A stretch of 64,000 nucleotides of DNA from Desulfuromonadales bacterium (GCA_014860225.1 JACZKE010000060.1:124001-188000), one strand, 5' to 3'. Shown: positions 1 through 9,338, numbered from the stretch's first letter. Notes: generated from the letters alone by a model not told the origin. Numbers and translations: made by a program.

Positions 1-1
1 A

Positions 2-2386
2 TCTCCGAAACCAGAGACCTTTCCGGTTCTGCCATTACGGGATATCGTGATATTCCCATACATGGTAACACCTCTCTTCGTTGGTCGGCCACGGTCGATT
101 AACGCTCTGGAGTGGGCGATGGAGCATGACAAGCTTGTGCTTCTCGTTACCCAGAGAGACCCGAAAACTGACGATCCGCTTGCCGGTGACCTGTATGACC
201 TCGGAACCTTGGGTAAGGTCGTGCAGATGCTGAAATTGCCGGATGGCACAGTCAAGGTTCTGGTTGAAGGTGATGTCAGGGCACGGTTGATTGACCTGGA
301 ATATACAGATGAATGTATTTTCTCATCTTTGCAGCTATTGCCTGATCATGAAAGTGATTCTACTGAGCAGGAAGCTTTGATGCGCAGCGTCAATAGCACC
401 TTTGAATCGTACGCCAACCTCAGTAAGAAAATTCCTGCGGAAATGGTTACCTCGATTGCCGGCGTGGCAGAGCCCGGACGCTTCGCAGATACCATTGTTG
501 CCCATCTGACTGTACAGATTGCCGATAAACAGGAAATTCTTGAAGAGATGGATTCTCTACTGCGGTTGGAAAAACTTCTGTCGCTCATGGAGCGTGAGGT
601 TGAGATACTACAGATTGAGAAGAAGATCCGCAATCGCGTCAAGAGCCAGATGGAACGCAGCCAGAAAGAGTATTACCTCAATGAGCAGATGCGTGCCATC
701 CAGAAGGAACTTGGCGAAAAGGACGAATTCAAGCAAGAGATACGCGAGCTTGAAGAAAAGATAGAGAAGTCGCGTATGTCCAAAGAGGCGACAGATAAGG
801 CGGATGCGGAACTGCGTAAGCTCAAGATGATGTCGCCCATGTCGGCCGAAGCCACGGTGGTCCGGAATTATATCGACTGGTTGGTTGCGTTGCCTTGGAA
901 AAAAGGCACCAAGGACCAGATTGACCTGATCAAGGCAGAGGAGATCCTCGAAGAGGATCATTACGGACTCGAAAAGGTTAAAGAAAGAATTCTTGAATAT
1001 CTGGCGGTACAGGCTCTGGTGAAGAAAATCAAGGGGCCGATACTCTGCTTGGTCGGCCCACCCGGCGTCGGCAAGACGTCGCTTGGCAGGTCAGTTGCCA
1101 GAGCAATGGGTCGTAAGTTTGTCCGCGTTTCTCTCGGTGGTGTGCGCGATGAAGCAGAAATTCGCGGCCATCGCCGCACCTATATCGGTGCCATGCCCGG
1201 CAAGGTTATCCAGGGTTTGCGTAAAGTCGGTGTGCGTAACCCGGTTTTCCTGCTTGATGAAGTTGACAAGATGAGTACGGACTTCCGCGGCGACCCATCC
1301 TCGGCCTTGCTGGAAGTCCTCGACCCCGAGCAGAACAACGCCTTCGGCGATCATTTCCTCGATGTTGACTATGACCTTTCTTCGGTAATGTTTATTGCTA
1401 CGGCCAATACCCTTCAATCCATCCCCGGTCCGCTGCGTGATCGCATGGAAGTGATACGCATTGAAGGCTATACGGAAGAAGAGAAGGTACATATCGCGGA
1501 ACGCTACCTGCTGCCAAAACAATTGGAAACGCATGGGCTCAAGAAAGGGCAGGTCAAATTCTCGGAAGCCGCACTGCTTGAGATCGTCCGTCGCTATACA
1601 CGGGAAGCAGGGGTGCGTAATCTTGAACGTGAGATTGCCAACGTGTTCCGCAAGATCGCCAGAGAGGTTGTCAAGGCGGATCAACTTGGCAAGCGCTTTC
1701 TGGTCGGGGCTCCACAAATCAAGAAATACCTTGGCGTGCCACGTTACAGCTTTGGTGTTCGGGAGGATGAGCACAGGATTGGTCTGGTCAATGGGCTTGC
1801 CTGGACTGAGGTCGGTGGTGAATTGCTGAATGTAGAAGTGACGATCCTGCCTGGCAAAGGGAACCTGACCGTAACTGGCAAGCTTGGTGAAGTTATGCGT
1901 GAATCCGCCCAGGCCGCTCTCAGCTATGTACGTTCCCGGTGGATTGAGCTGGGCCTTGAGAAAGATTTTTACAGTCGTGTTGATATCCATATCCACGTTC
2001 CTGAAGGTGCGATACCGAAGGACGGACCTTCGGCCGGGATTACCATGGCGACGGCTATCGCATCAGCTCTGACCGGGCTTGCCGTAGATCAGGACCTGGC
2101 GATGACCGGTGAAATCACATTGCGTGGCCGTGTCCTGGCAATCGGCGGCCTCAAAGAGAAGTTGCTGGCGGCCAAACGCGCAGGGATTCATCGGGTTCTG
2201 ATCCCTCAAGAGAATGAAAAAAACCTTGAGGAAGTCCCCGTGACAATTCTGCGGGCTTTAAAAATCCGGGCAGTTGCTCATATGGATGAGGTCCTTGACG
2301 AGGCGATCTTGGGAAACTTCCCGGTACCTGTGCCAGCTGACAATGCTGATTATGTGCTGAACCCAGAAAAATCGGTGCATCATTGA
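2..2386 (+). CDS. lon: ATP-dependent protease La (Lon), 5' partial
   Basis: ATP-dependent serine protease of the cytoplasm that degrades misfolded and regulatory proteins. The reading frame is open to the first base of the window and encodes the usual [13 protein letters not shown] start region before any start codon, so the true start lies upstream; counting below is from the GTG at 47. The order is LON substrate-binding domain (about 1-190), coiled coil (190-260), AAA+ module with Walker A GPPGVGKT (337-344) and Walker B FLLDEVDK (401-408), then the protease domain with Ser662 in GPSAG and Lys705 in GGLKEK, the spacing of the E. coli Ser/Lys dyad. All key residues are present. It sits upstream of hup, an arrangement also seen in E. 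coli. Nothing suggests inactivation; it is truncated only by the window edge. Confidence 0.97.
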   Translation, partial: SPKPETFPVLPLRDIVIFPYMVTPLFVGRPRSINALEWAMEHDKLVLLVTQRDPKTDDPLAGDLYDLGTLGKVVQMLKLPDGTVKVLVEGDVRARLIDLEYTDECIFSSLQLLPDHESDSTEQEALMRSVNSTFESYANLSKKIPAEMVTSIAGVAEPGRFADTIVAHLTVQIADKQEILEEMDSLLRLEKLLSLMEREVEILQIEKKIRNRVKSQMERSQKEYYLNEQMRAIQKELGEKDEFKQEIRELEEKIEKSRMSKEATDKADAELRKLKMMSPMSAEATVVRNYIDWLVALPWKKGTKDQIDLIKAEEILEEDHYGLEKVKERILEYLAVQALVKKIKGPILCLVGPPGVGKTSLGRSVARAMGRKFVRVSLGGVRDEAEIRGHRRTYIGAMPGKVIQGLRKVGVRNPVFLLDEVDKMSTDFRGDPSSALLEVLDPEQNNAFGDHFLDVDYDLSSVMFIATANTLQSIPGPLRDRMEVIRIEGYTEEEKVHIAERYLLPKQLETHGLKKGQVKFSEAALLEIVRRYTREAGVRNLEREIANVFRKIAREVVKADQLGKRFLVGAPQIKKYLGVPRYSFGVREDEHRIGLVNGLAWTEVGGELLNVEVTILPGKGNLTVTGKLGEVMRESAQAALSYVRSRWIELGLEKDFYSRVDIHIHVPEGAIPKDGPSAGITMATAIASALTGLAVDQDLAMTGEITLRGRVLAIGGLKEKLLAAKRAGIHRVLIPQENEKNLEEVPVTILRALKIRAVAHMDEVLDEAILGNFPVPVPADNADYVLNPEKSVHH

Positions 2387-2406
2387 TAGTTTCAGCCAAT
2401 TATTAC

Positions 2407-2435
2407 TTGACTCAATTTTGAAGCGTCTGTTATAA
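2407..2435 (+). promoter_or_regulatory. sigma70-type promoter for hup
   Basis: TTGACT (2407-2412) and TTATAA (2430-2435) are separated by 17 bp in the lon-hup gap. Transcription would begin about 45 bases before the hup start codon. Identified by eye only. Confidence 0.5.
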
Positions 2436-2487
2436 AAAAGCAGTTTTCAGCAGGGCTTAATCATTCTTTTACGCGTGGAGGTATGTT

Positions 2488-2760
2488 GTGACGAAAGCCG
2501 ATCTTGTTAATTCAATTGCGGAGAAGGCGGGACTGAGTAAGGCCGATGCAGAAAAGGCACTGAAAGCATTTACGGATGCTGTTACAGATGCACTGAAGGC
2601 CGGTGAGAAGGTTTCTTTGGTTGGTTTTGGAACATTCAGTGTGGGTGAGCGTGCTGCACGTCAGGGACAGAATCCCCAGACTGGTGCCAAAATCAATATC
2701 CCAGCTGCCAAGGTACCCAAATTCAAAGCTGGCAAGGCTTTGAAGGACTCCATTAATTAA
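2488..2760 (+). CDS. hup: DNA-binding protein HU
   Basis: Histone-like nucleoid protein that binds and bends DNA as a dimer. The 90-residue length and the whole sequence fit the HU/IHF family: an N-terminal helical part ([18 protein letters not shown]), the [11 protein letters not shown] strand, the DNA-binding arm containing [12 protein letters not shown], and a [14 protein letters not shown]-terminal helix. The start is GTG at 2488, set by GGAGG seven bases upstream; the nearby ATG at 2483 is out of frame and stops at once. It has its own promoter after lon and a terminator-like hairpin before the tRNAs. IHF subunits look similar, but the arm sequence is HU-like. Confidence 0.95.
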   Translation: MTKADLVNSIAEKAGLSKADAEKALKAFTDAVTDALKAGEKVSLVGFGTFSVGERAARQGQNPQTGAKINIPAAKVPKFKAGKALKDSIN

Positions 2761-2822
2761 TTCCAGTTTAAAATGCGTTATCATCGGGATCAACCCCGAA
2801 TATGACGTAGAAGAAGTTGAAG

Positions 2823-2871
2823 ATAGGAAACGTTAAAGAGGGTTTCCCTTTGCATGGCGTTTCCTATTTTC
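2823..2871 (+). terminator. terminator-like hairpin after hup
   Basis: ATAGGAAACG (2823-2832) pairs with CGTTTCCTAT (2858-2867), followed by TTTT. The 25-base loop holds a small GGG/CCC pair. It separates hup from the tRNA cluster. Confidence 0.6.
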
Positions 2872-2881
2872 TATCTGTTGC

Positions 2882-2958
2882 GGGGCTGTAGTAGAGTCGG
2901 TTACAACGCCGGCCTGTCACGCCGGAGGTCGCGGGTTCAAGTCCCGTCAGCCCCGCCA
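2882..2958 (+). tRNA. tRNA-Asp (GTC), copy 1
   Basis: A 77-base cloverleaf: acceptor GGGGCTG pairs with CAGCCCC, anticodon arm CCGGC-CTGTCAC-GCCGG with anticodon GTC, T arm GCGGG-TTCAAGT-CCCGT, and encoded CCA. It is identical to the copy at 3060-3136. Confidence 0.95.
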
Positions 2959-2968
2959 TTTTAAGATT

Positions 2969-3044
2969 GGGCGAATAGCTCAGCTGGGAGAGCATCGGCC
3001 TTACAAGCCGAGGGTCACAGGTTCGATCCCTGTTTCGCCCACCA
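2969..3044 (+). tRNA. tRNA-Val (TAC)
   Basis: A 76-base cloverleaf: acceptor GGGCGAA with TTCGCCC, D arm AGCTCAGCTGGGAGAGC, anticodon loop TTACAAG with anticodon TAC, T arm ACAGG-TTCGATC-CCTGT, and encoded CCA. It lies between two identical tRNA-Asp genes. Confidence 0.95.
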
Positions 3045-3059
3045 ATTACATTATAATAG

Positions 3060-3136
3060 GGGGCTGTAGTAGAGTCGGTTACAACGCCGGCCTGTCACGC
3101 CGGAGGTCGCGGGTTCAAGTCCCGTCAGCCCCGCCA
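3060..3136 (+). tRNA. tRNA-Asp (GTC), copy 2
   Basis: Exact duplicate of the tRNA-Asp at 2882-2958 (77 bases, anticodon GTC, encoded CCA). The short spacers on either side of tRNA-Val differ, so only the tRNA itself is conserved between the copies. Confidence 0.95.
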
Positions 3137-3147
3137 GATTCATTTGA

Positions 3148-3178
3148 GGCGATTCCTGTTAACAGGAATCGCCTTGTT
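3148..3178 (+). terminator. terminator of the tRNA cluster
   Basis: A perfect 13-bp inverted repeat, GGCGATTCCTGTT (3148-3160) and AACAGGAATCGCC (3161-3173), followed by TTGTTT. It starts 11 bases after the second tRNA-Asp. Confidence 0.75.
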
Positions 3179-3284
3179 TGGTCCTGGTAAATTGACTTGG
3201 CATAATGACCTGCTATTGTTTCAGCTGTGTTGATACCTGCTCTTTCAATTACTATTGTGTTGAGCACAACCCCTCGCATAATTA

Positions 3285-3421
3285 TTTTCGTCCGGAAACC
3301 GCCCTTTTCGCACTCTCTGCGTCAATCAGTAACTTTAGATTGTGCAGCGTAAAGGACTATGCCTCCGCTCAAACACCTGATTTCCTGGGTCTTAAAAAAA
3401 ATGCTTGTTTCCGGATCAAAA
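3285..3421. repeat. dispersed palindromic element, copy 1
   Basis: A 137-bp element bounded by inverted ends TTTTCGTCCGGAAAC (3285-3299) and GTTTCCGGATCAAAA (3407-3421). The centre holds GCGTA-AAGGAC-TATGC, a small stem-loop. It shares long stretches with 49504-49641, including CTCTGCGTCAATC, GCGTAAAGGACTA and CCTCCGCTCAAA. In this copy one G-C pair of the central stem is G-T, and the outer inner-stem is weaker. No coding capacity is evident, and its mobility is unknown. Confidence 0.75.
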
Positions 3422-3550
3422 ACTGCATACTGCAGCTGTAACGCCACATCGCATGAAAGGTCTTTTGTCCGGCCGTGTCTGCGGTCTCAGCAAAATTTCT
3501 AAAGGGTTTTTCATTCATTATTTTGGGTGGATGTGTTACATAAAAAGCTA

Positions 3551-4756
3551 ATGTCGACCTATAGATGTAAAATTGGTACCTCTGATGGACGGGTTCTCGA
3601 AAAAGAATTCGAAGCAGAGAATCGTGAAGACCTTCAGGAGAATCTTGAGGAACAAGGTTTCTTTGTTTTTAAGGTTCGCAGGGTTTCACTGCAGTGGTTC
3701 ACAAGGGGATCGGCAAGCGGGAGTCTAAGCGGTCGTCGTTTCCTTGCCTTGAACCAGGAGATGTTGGTTCTGATTCGTTCCGGTCTACCGATCCTTCAGG
3801 TTCTGGATACGTTGGTCGATCGCATGGAGGCAGGAAAACTCTTTAATACCCTGCAAGATATACGCACAGATGTAAAGGGCGGCAACTCTCTTTCCGGGGC
3901 CTTCGGGCGTTTTCCGAAGATGTTTCCGCAACTCTACGTGGCCTCATTGCAAGCTGGAGAACAGTCGGGCGATTTGCCGGTCACTCTTGCTCGCTACATC
4001 GAATATCAGAAACGTGTCGAAGCAATCAAGGCGAAGGTGCGCAGTGCAACCTTCTACCCGGCACTTCTGGCCGTGGCCGTCACGGTTGTGCTCGGTTTCC
4101 TCCTGCTGTACGTGATTCCGAGCTTTACCCAGGTCTATGCTGATGCCAACGTACAGTTGCCGCTTTTGACCCGGATGGTGATTGCTCTGGCTAACGGACT
4201 GGTGACGGGGTTGCCGATCTGGGTACCGACACTCCTGATCAGTCTCTTTTTGCTGCGGGTATATATCCGGACCGAAGGAGGGGCGCTTCTGGTTGATCGG
4301 ATCAAACTGCAGCTCCCTTTTTTCGGACCGTTACTTAATGAATATGCACTTTCGACATTTTGCCGGACTTTTGCAACGACATTGGCCAGCGGCATTCCGA
4401 TCGTGCAGGCAATGCAGATGTCGCGGGGCACTCTCAACAACAGGATTCTGGAAAGAGGGCTTGCCGGAGCGATCAATCGCATCCAGGAGGGCGCCCGGAT
4501 CTCAGAAGCTCTGGAACAGACCGGCAACTTTCCTGTCATTGCCTTGCGCATGATCGGCGTTGGCGAGACCAGCGGATCCTTGGTTGATATGCTCGCCGAT
4601 GTCTCGGAATATTATGAAGATGAAGTAGAGCGTCGCCTGGATCGTCTGACCACAATGGTTGAACCGTTGATGATGATGACGATGGGGCTGTTGATTGGGG
4701 GGATCGTCGTCGCCATGTATATCCCGATTTTTCAACTGGCTGGGACGGTACAGTAG
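3551..4756 (+). CDS. gspF: type II secretion / type IV pilus inner-membrane platform protein, GspF/PilC family
   Basis: Polytopic inner-membrane platform protein that links the cytoplasmic ATPase to pseudopilus assembly. It has two T2SSF repeats (about 60-185 and 265-385), each followed by hydrophobic segments near 165-190, 210-240 and 370-395, ending in a GGIVVAMYIPIF-type segment typical of the family. About 401 residues from ATG 3551 is the normal length. GTG codons at 3527 and 3533 are in frame, but homologues begin close to the YRCKI strand, so 3551 is preferred; no strong Shine-Dalgarno sequence decides it. It precedes gspE, the reverse of the classical gspE-gspF order, and begins a nine-gene run with 4-17 bp overlaps from gspE on. 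Confidence 0.9.
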   Translation: MSTYRCKIGTSDGRVLEKEFEAENREDLQENLEEQGFFVFKVRRVSLQWFTRGSASGSLSGRRFLALNQEMLVLIRSGLPILQVLDTLVDRMEAGKLFNTLQDIRTDVKGGNSLSGAFGRFPKMFPQLYVASLQAGEQSGDLPVTLARYIEYQKRVEAIKAKVRSATFYPALLAVAVTVVLGFLLLYVIPSFTQVYADANVQLPLLTRMVIALANGLVTGLPIWVPTLLISLFLLRVYIRTEGGALLVDRIKLQLPFFGPLLNEYALSTFCRTFATTLASGIPIVQAMQMSRGTLNNRILERGLAGAINRIQEGARISEALEQTGNFPVIALRMIGVGETSGSLVDMLADVSEYYEDEVERRLDRLTTMVEPLMMMTMGLLIGGIVVAMYIPIFQLAGTVQ

Positions 4757-4770
4757 ACAGGGACCAAAAT

Positions 4771-6504
4771 ATGCAGTTTGAACATCTCAAGATTGGAGAC
4801 ATCCTGGTCAGGATGGGGGCGCTTGCTCCTGCTGAAGTCCGTCTCATTCTTGATCAGCAAAGCCAGTCGGGTAAACGTTTCGGCGAAACAGCCGTAGATC
4901 ATGGCCAGCTATCGGACGAACTGGTTGCCCAGGCATTGGCGCAACAGTTCGGCTTTGAGTATGTCGACCTGGATGCAGTTGTCCTCGATCCGGAGCTGAG
5001 TGCAAATCTGCCGGCTGAATTGTCGAGCCGCTACAACTTTATTCCTCTTCAGAAAACCGATGACGGGCTGGTGGTAGCGATCTCGGATCCGACCAATGTT
5101 GCGCAGCTCGATGATCTGGAGATGCTACTCGATGTGCAATTGGTTTGCCAAATTGCTGCGGGCAGCAAGATTACCGCATTGCTTGAAAAAACCCGGGGCT
5201 CGAAACAGGTTTTGCAGGAGGTCTCCGAGGACTTCAAACTGCAGCTGGTCAAGGAGACTGATAAGGGCGAAGAGGTTTTGTCAATCGAGAAGTTGACCGA
5301 TGACAGCAGCCCGATTATCCGCTTGATCGATTCAACCCTCTTCGACGCGCTGAATAAACGTGCCAGTGACATCCATATCGAAAGCAGTCCCGACGGTGTG
5401 CAGATCAAGTATCGTGTCGATGGTGTTTTGTTCCGTGCCACGGAGCCTCTGGATGGGCGTTTCCAGAGTCCGATCATTTCGCGTATCAAGGTCATGAGTG
5501 AACTCGACATCTCCGAGCGGCGCATTCCTCAGGATGGTCGCTTCAAGGTGCGCATGGGCAGCAAGTCAATCGACTTCCGCGTCTCAATCATGCCGAGTAT
5601 CTTCGGTGAAGATGCCGTTATCCGTATTCTCGACAAGGAAAGCATCGCCAAGGATCTGCATGGCCTGACTCTTGACGTGCTTGGTATCGAGGGCCACGAA
5701 CTGGCGCGATTCCGACGCATGATCCGTGAGCCATACGGCATGGTGCTGGTTACCGGTCCGACCGGCAGCGGCAAAACGACGACGCTCTATGCGGCGCTGA
5801 CGGAGATCTATAACGAGCAGGAAAAGATCATCACCATTGAAGATCCCGTAGAATATCAGCTCAAGGGCGTCGTGCAGATTCCTGTCAATGAGAAAAAAGG
5901 TCTGACCTTTGCTCGTGGCCTGCGTTCCATTCTGCGGCATGACCCGGACAAGATCATGGTCGGCGAGATCCGTGACCCGGAGACTGCTCAGATCGCCGTG
6001 CAGTCTGCTCTGACCGGACACCTGGTTTTCACAACGGTGCATGCCAATAATGTCTTTGATGTGCTAGGACGTTTCCTGCATATGGGTATTGATGCCTATA
6101 ACTTTGTCTCCTGTCTGAACTGTGTTGCTGCCCAGCGTCTGGTGCGCAGGATTTGTGTACACTGCAAACGGCCGGTGACTTACGATCGCCAGGCATTCGA
6201 GGAGTCCGGGCTGGATTACGATCGACTGAAAGGCCACGCTTTCTACGAAGGGGCAGGATGTCGTGAATGCAATGGCCAGGGGTACCATGGCCGTACGGCG
6301 ATTTTTGAACTTCTTGACCTGGATGATGACTTGCGTGACCTGATTATCAACAAAGCATCGGTCAGTCGTCTCAAGGAGGCAGCACGTGGAGCCGGTACAG
6401 CCTTCCTGCGTGATTCTGCTGTGGAAAAACTGCTCAAAGGGGAAACGACCCTCGACGAGATTAACCGGGTCACCTTTGTTGAACTGGCAGGTGGGCGACA
6501 ATGA
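4771..6504 (+). CDS. gspE: type II secretion / type IV pilus assembly ATPase, GspE/PilB family
   Basis: Hexameric cytoplasmic ATPase that powers pseudopilin polymerisation. The 577 residues include an N-terminal GspE-N domain (about 5-150), Walker A GPTGSGKT (329-336), the Asp box and Walker B region (KIMVGEIRD near 394-402), a His box near 420, and the CxxC...CxxC zinc module (CVHC and CREC, about 460-500) characteristic of GspE/PilB and absent from PilT retraction ATPases. Its TGA overlaps the next ATG (ATGA at 6501). The full motif set indicates an active extension ATPase. Whether it drives secretion or a true pilus cannot be read from this gene alone. Confidence 0.93.
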   Translation: MQFEHLKIGDILVRMGALAPAEVRLILDQQSQSGKRFGETAVDHGQLSDELVAQALAQQFGFEYVDLDAVVLDPELSANLPAELSSRYNFIPLQKTDDGLVVAISDPTNVAQLDDLEMLLDVQLVCQIAAGSKITALLEKTRGSKQVLQEVSEDFKLQLVKETDKGEEVLSIEKLTDDSSPIIRLIDSTLFDALNKRASDIHIESSPDGVQIKYRVDGVLFRATEPLDGRFQSPIISRIKVMSELDISERRIPQDGRFKVRMGSKSIDFRVSIMPSIFGEDAVIRILDKESIAKDLHGLTLDVLGIEGHELARFRRMIREPYGMVLVTGPTGSGKTTTLYAALTEIYNEQEKIITIEDPVEYQLKGVVQIPVNEKKGLTFARGLRSILRHDPDKIMVGEIRDPETAQIAVQSALTGHLVFTTVHANNVFDVLGRFLHMGIDAYNFVSCLNCVAAQRLVRRICVHCKRPVTYDRQAFEESGLDYDRLKGHAFYEGAGCRECNGQGYHGRTAIFELLDLDDDLRDLIINKASVSRLKEAARGAGTAFLRDSAVEKLLKGETTLDEINRVTFVELAGGRQ

Positions 6505-7412
6505 GCAGCAGAGTTTTCGTCGGTGTCGATATCCAACCCGGGGGGCTTTACCTGGCAGCCCTGCAGCGTAGCCGTTCGCACACAAGGCTGGTCGGCCTAC
6601 GCTTTGAAACAATGGAAGATGTCCTGGAGATCTCCAGTCGCCAACCGAACATTCGCGATGCCCGCCGCTTTATTGAAGGCTTGCGTCGCGGGGTTGATGC
6701 CCTGGCCGGTGGAGAGGAGCGTATCGCTTTGAGTTTGCCGGATCGTGCCGGCCGGATTTATCTGACGAGTGTGGACACGCCATTCAAATCACATCAGGAA
6801 GGGGTTGACGTCCTCAAGTGGCGCCTTAAATCAAGTCTGCCGGCGCCTCCGGCTCAGGTTAGTCTCGATTACCAGGTGCTCGACAAACGCGATGATGGCC
6901 GTCAGCGCTGCATTGTCGCTGCCATAGCCAAGCCGGTTCTCGAACAATATGAAGATCTTGTCAATGAGGCCGATCGCCACGCGGTCCAGATCGATTTTCA
7001 TTCGCTGAGCATCTATAATTACTACCGTCCGCGTCTCGACCTCGGCGATGAATTCATTCTGGTCGGATTGGAACCTGGTCTATTGAGCATCCAGTATGTG
7101 TTTGGCCACAGCCTCTGCTATCAGCGTGTTAGTGAGTTCAAAGCAGATCCGCAACGGACTTTTCACGAAATCAACCGCACCCTCGTCGAAGCCTACAAGA
7201 CATTTCCGGCAATGCAGCGATGTATTGTCCTTGCGCATGTTGATCCTGAAATGGAAGCTGATATGGACAAGCTGCTGACTGCCGCATTTGACCGTGAAAT
7301 TAAATACCTGGATCCCTCCCTGAAACGCTTTAGCGATGCAGGGAATACAGCTGGGTTGCAACCTGTCGGTTCTGTCGTTGCCGCTCTGGGCGCGGCAGAA
7401 CGCATGATGTGA
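6501..7412 (+). CDS. PilM/GspL-like actin-fold assembly protein
   Basis: Probable cytoplasmic actin-like protein of the secretion machine, the counterpart of PilM or the cytoplasmic half of GspL, which connects the ATPase to the inner-membrane PilN/PilO complex. The 303 residues begin with the family's first phosphate-like strand VFVGVDIQPGGLYLAAL and contain a second such region, ILVGLEPGLLSIQYV (about 185-200). There is no membrane segment. It is coupled by a 4-bp overlap to gspE and followed by PilN-, PilO- and PilP-like genes, which is the main support for the assignment because the sequence is divergent. The ATP-binding residues of PilM are only partly recognisable. Confidence 0.75.
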   Translation: MSSRVFVGVDIQPGGLYLAALQRSRSHTRLVGLRFETMEDVLEISSRQPNIRDARRFIEGLRRGVDALAGGEERIALSLPDRAGRIYLTSVDTPFKSHQEGVDVLKWRLKSSLPAPPAQVSLDYQVLDKRDDGRQRCIVAAIAKPVLEQYEDLVNEADRHAVQIDFHSLSIYNYYRPRLDLGDEFILVGLEPGLLSIQYVFGHSLCYQRVSEFKADPQRTFHEINRTLVEAYKTFPAMQRCIVLAHVDPEMEADMDKLLTAAFDREIKYLDPSLKRFSDAGNTAGLQPVGSVVAALGAAERMM

Positions 7413-7417
7413 AGCCA

Positions 7418-7972
7418 ATGGAGATCAATCTCAATCTCGCAAGCAAGCCTTACCTGAATCGACAGAGCGTCCGCCTCTGGTTGCTGCTCATCTGTGCATT
7501 CATGTTGCTGTTGCTGGTGATCAACTGTTCTTACGGCTATCAGGGCTGGCGTCAACTGAGGTTGCTTGACGACCGCTTCCAGGAACTGGAAGCTCAAGCA
7601 TCTGATGGGCAGGGTGCTGCGGCGGATTACACACCTGAAAAATATGCAATGATCATGAGTGAAGTTGCTCTGGGCAATGAGATTGTAGCCGCTGATCAGT
7701 TTCACTGGACAGCTTTACTGGGCAGGTTCGAGGAACTGCTGCCTGACGATGTCAGCATCCAAAGCATTCAGCCTGATTTTAAACAGCGTTCCGTGCAGCT
7801 TGCCTGCCTTGCCCGCGATATCTCTGCGATGACGCGATTTATTGACAACCTCCTGACTTCAGAAGATCTCAATCAGGCTTACCTTCAGCGTCACGGTGAA
7901 GTTGAATCGGATCTGGGCGGCAGACAGCAGGTACAGGTTGGTTTCTCTGTGGATGTCAGGGAGGCCTTCTGA
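7418..7972 (+). CDS. PilN-like inner-membrane assembly protein
   Basis: Single-pass inner-membrane protein with a short cytoplasmic tail and a periplasmic ferredoxin-like domain. The N-terminal MEINLNLASKPY resembles the conserved PilN tail (INLLP type) that docks on PilM. A membrane helix follows at about 22-44 (LWLLLICAFMLLLLVINC), then a coiled, charged periplasmic part. ATG 7418 is chosen because it places the conserved tail at the terminus; a GTG at 7409 overlapping the previous stop is the alternative. The stop overlaps the next ATG. Confidence 0.78.
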   Translation: MEINLNLASKPYLNRQSVRLWLLLICAFMLLLLVINCSYGYQGWRQLRLLDDRFQELEAQASDGQGAAADYTPEKYAMIMSEVALGNEIVAADQFHWTALLGRFEELLPDDVSIQSIQPDFKQRSVQLACLARDISAMTRFIDNLLTSEDLNQAYLQRHGEVESDLGGRQQVQVGFSVDVREAF

Positions 7973-8544
7973 TGCGCTTGAAAGCGATGGCAGAACAGCT
8001 GTGGAAATCTCAACGTGGCTTGTTGATTCTGCTTGGAGTACTGCTGGCTTTGAATGTTCTGTTGATCGTTGCGCTTGAACAGCTGATGGTGCCCCGGGTA
8101 GCAGAGCAGGAAAGACGTTTTCTGCAACGGCAGGCCGAAGTTCGGCAGATGCTGCATCACCAGAGTCGTGCGGCAATAACTCCGGAGCAGCTTTATGCTT
8201 TGGCCAGCCAGGACGTCGTCAAGTTTCATCAGGCTGTACCGGAGTACCAGGAATTCACCGCCCTGATAGAGGAGTTGTTGATCCTTTCCAATCGGGCGCG
8301 CTTGAACATTGCCCAGATCAACTACTCCTCGGAGAAGCTGAAAACCAGTCCTCTGCTGAAATTCAGTCTGAACTTCAATGTCGCGGGAGATTATGGGCAG
8401 ATAAAGAAATTTATTCACTCCCTGGAACAATCGGTGCGCCTGATTACGATCAGGCAAATCAGTCTGCAAGGAGAAAATGACGATGATGTCAATCTGCGCT
8501 TGAGTCTGGAAACATTTTTCAGACCGGAGGGGCAAGAATCATGA
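7972..8544 (+). CDS. PilO-like inner-membrane assembly protein
   Basis: Single-pass membrane protein of 190 residues: helix at about 17-38 (LLILLGVLLALNVLLIVAL), a periplasmic coiled coil (45-85), then an alpha/beta domain. This is the PilO/GspM layout, and PilO pairs with PilN as a heterodimer. Its start overlaps the stop of the PilN-like gene (TGATG), and its own stop overlaps the PilP-like start. Sequence identity with known PilO appears low, so the call rests on topology and gene order. Confidence 0.72.
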   Translation: MRLKAMAEQLWKSQRGLLILLGVLLALNVLLIVALEQLMVPRVAEQERRFLQRQAEVRQMLHHQSRAAITPEQLYALASQDVVKFHQAVPEYQEFTALIEELLILSNRARLNIAQINYSSEKLKTSPLLKFSLNFNVAGDYGQIKKFIHSLEQSVRLITIRQISLQGENDDDVNLRLSLETFFRPEGQES

Positions 8545-9338
8545 ATCGCAAACGCGTCATTCTTGCAGCACTGCTGGGAGTGCTGGCTCTATGTGTTCTC
8601 TACGCATATTTTGCAACTCCCCGGCTTGAAAAGGTCCCTCCCAAAGTCACAAGTCCAAGACCCCGACCCGCTGCAAAAGCGACAGTGGATATGAAGTCAG
8701 CAGAAGTGCAGAAACGCATAAACTTCGATTTTCTCGCTTACGAGCCACAAGAGTTTCCCGGTGCGAAAAGGGACATTTTCCGATTCGTCCAACAGCGACC
8801 GGTCAGGATTAAACCTCCTGCGCCAGTTGTCAAGATCCCGGTTGTGGAAACCGTGGAACCGAAGGATGTTGCAGAACCGTTTAAAGCCGTCATAGAACCA
8901 ATAAGTAACTTCACTTTTCTGGGTTTTCTTGAAAAGGCCGGTGAAAAGATTGTTTTTCTTTCCAGTGGCGGGAATCTGTTCCTGGTTAAACGCGGTGAGA
9001 GCTTTGGAATCAACCAGGAGTTTGTTGTCGATGATATCTTTGATAATACTCTGAAGGTTCGTCATACTGATCAGGATCGACTGATTACGATTCCCTTGAT
9101 CGAACAACAGAAGCTAAGGGCAGCAGTCAGTGCTCCGGCACACAGAGAACCACGTCCGGAGGTGTCAATACCGCAGCCAAGAGCGCGGGTTCCAAGATCA
9201 CGAAGTATGACAACCCAGGAAGGTGAAGCAACTTTACCGGTAATGACGGATGAGAATACCCCCGAAGAAATGCAGCAATTCGAGTCGCCTGCCGAAGGGG
9301 ATGTCTTGGAGGGAGAAGCCAATGGCACGAATCAGTAA
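8541..9338 (+). CDS. PilP/GspC-like periplasmic linker protein
   Basis: Membrane-anchored periplasmic protein of 265 residues. The N-terminal helix (about 5-24) is followed by a Pro-rich linker, a small beta domain (about 120-200, FLGFLEKAGEKIVFLSSGG and VKRGESF) resembling the PilP or GspC homology region that contacts the secretin N-domains, and a low-complexity Pro/Arg/Glu tail. Unlike PilP it has no lipobox. It lies between PilO-like and secretin genes, where pilP normally sits, and overlaps the secretin start by 17 bp. PilP and GspC share this fold, so the two cannot be separated here. Confidence 0.68.
   Translation: MNRKRVILAALLGVLALCVLYAYFATPRLEKVPPKVTSPRPRPAAKATVDMKSAEVQKRINFDFLAYEPQEFPGAKRDIFRFVQQRPVRIKPPAPVVKIPVVETVEPKDVAEPFKAVIEPISNFTFLGFLEKAGEKIVFLSSGGNLFLVKRGESFGINQEFVVDDIFDNTLKVRHTDQDRLITIPLIEQQKLRAAVSAPAHREPRPEVSIPQPRARVPRSRSMTTQEGEATLPVMTDENTPEEMQQFESPAEGDVLEGEANGTNQ

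Larger units (their letters stand above)
3137..3550. other. non-coding gap before the secretion operon
   Basis: This 414-base gap holds the tRNA terminator and one full copy of the dispersed palindromic element (3285-3421). The rest shows no convincing gene. A promoter for the secretion operon is expected here, but no strong -35/-10 pair is visible. Confidence 0.6.

Noticed and set aside
1091-1996. Minus-strand open frame of 301 codons inside lon
   Set aside because: It is fully antisense to the conserved Lon AAA+ and protease domains and has no motifs; a shadow of biased codon use.
3205-3441. Open frame of 78 codons after the tRNA cluster
   Set aside because: It runs through the palindromic element copy 1, has no ribosome site and has a Cys/Phe-rich composition without pattern. 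The repeat explains the sequence.
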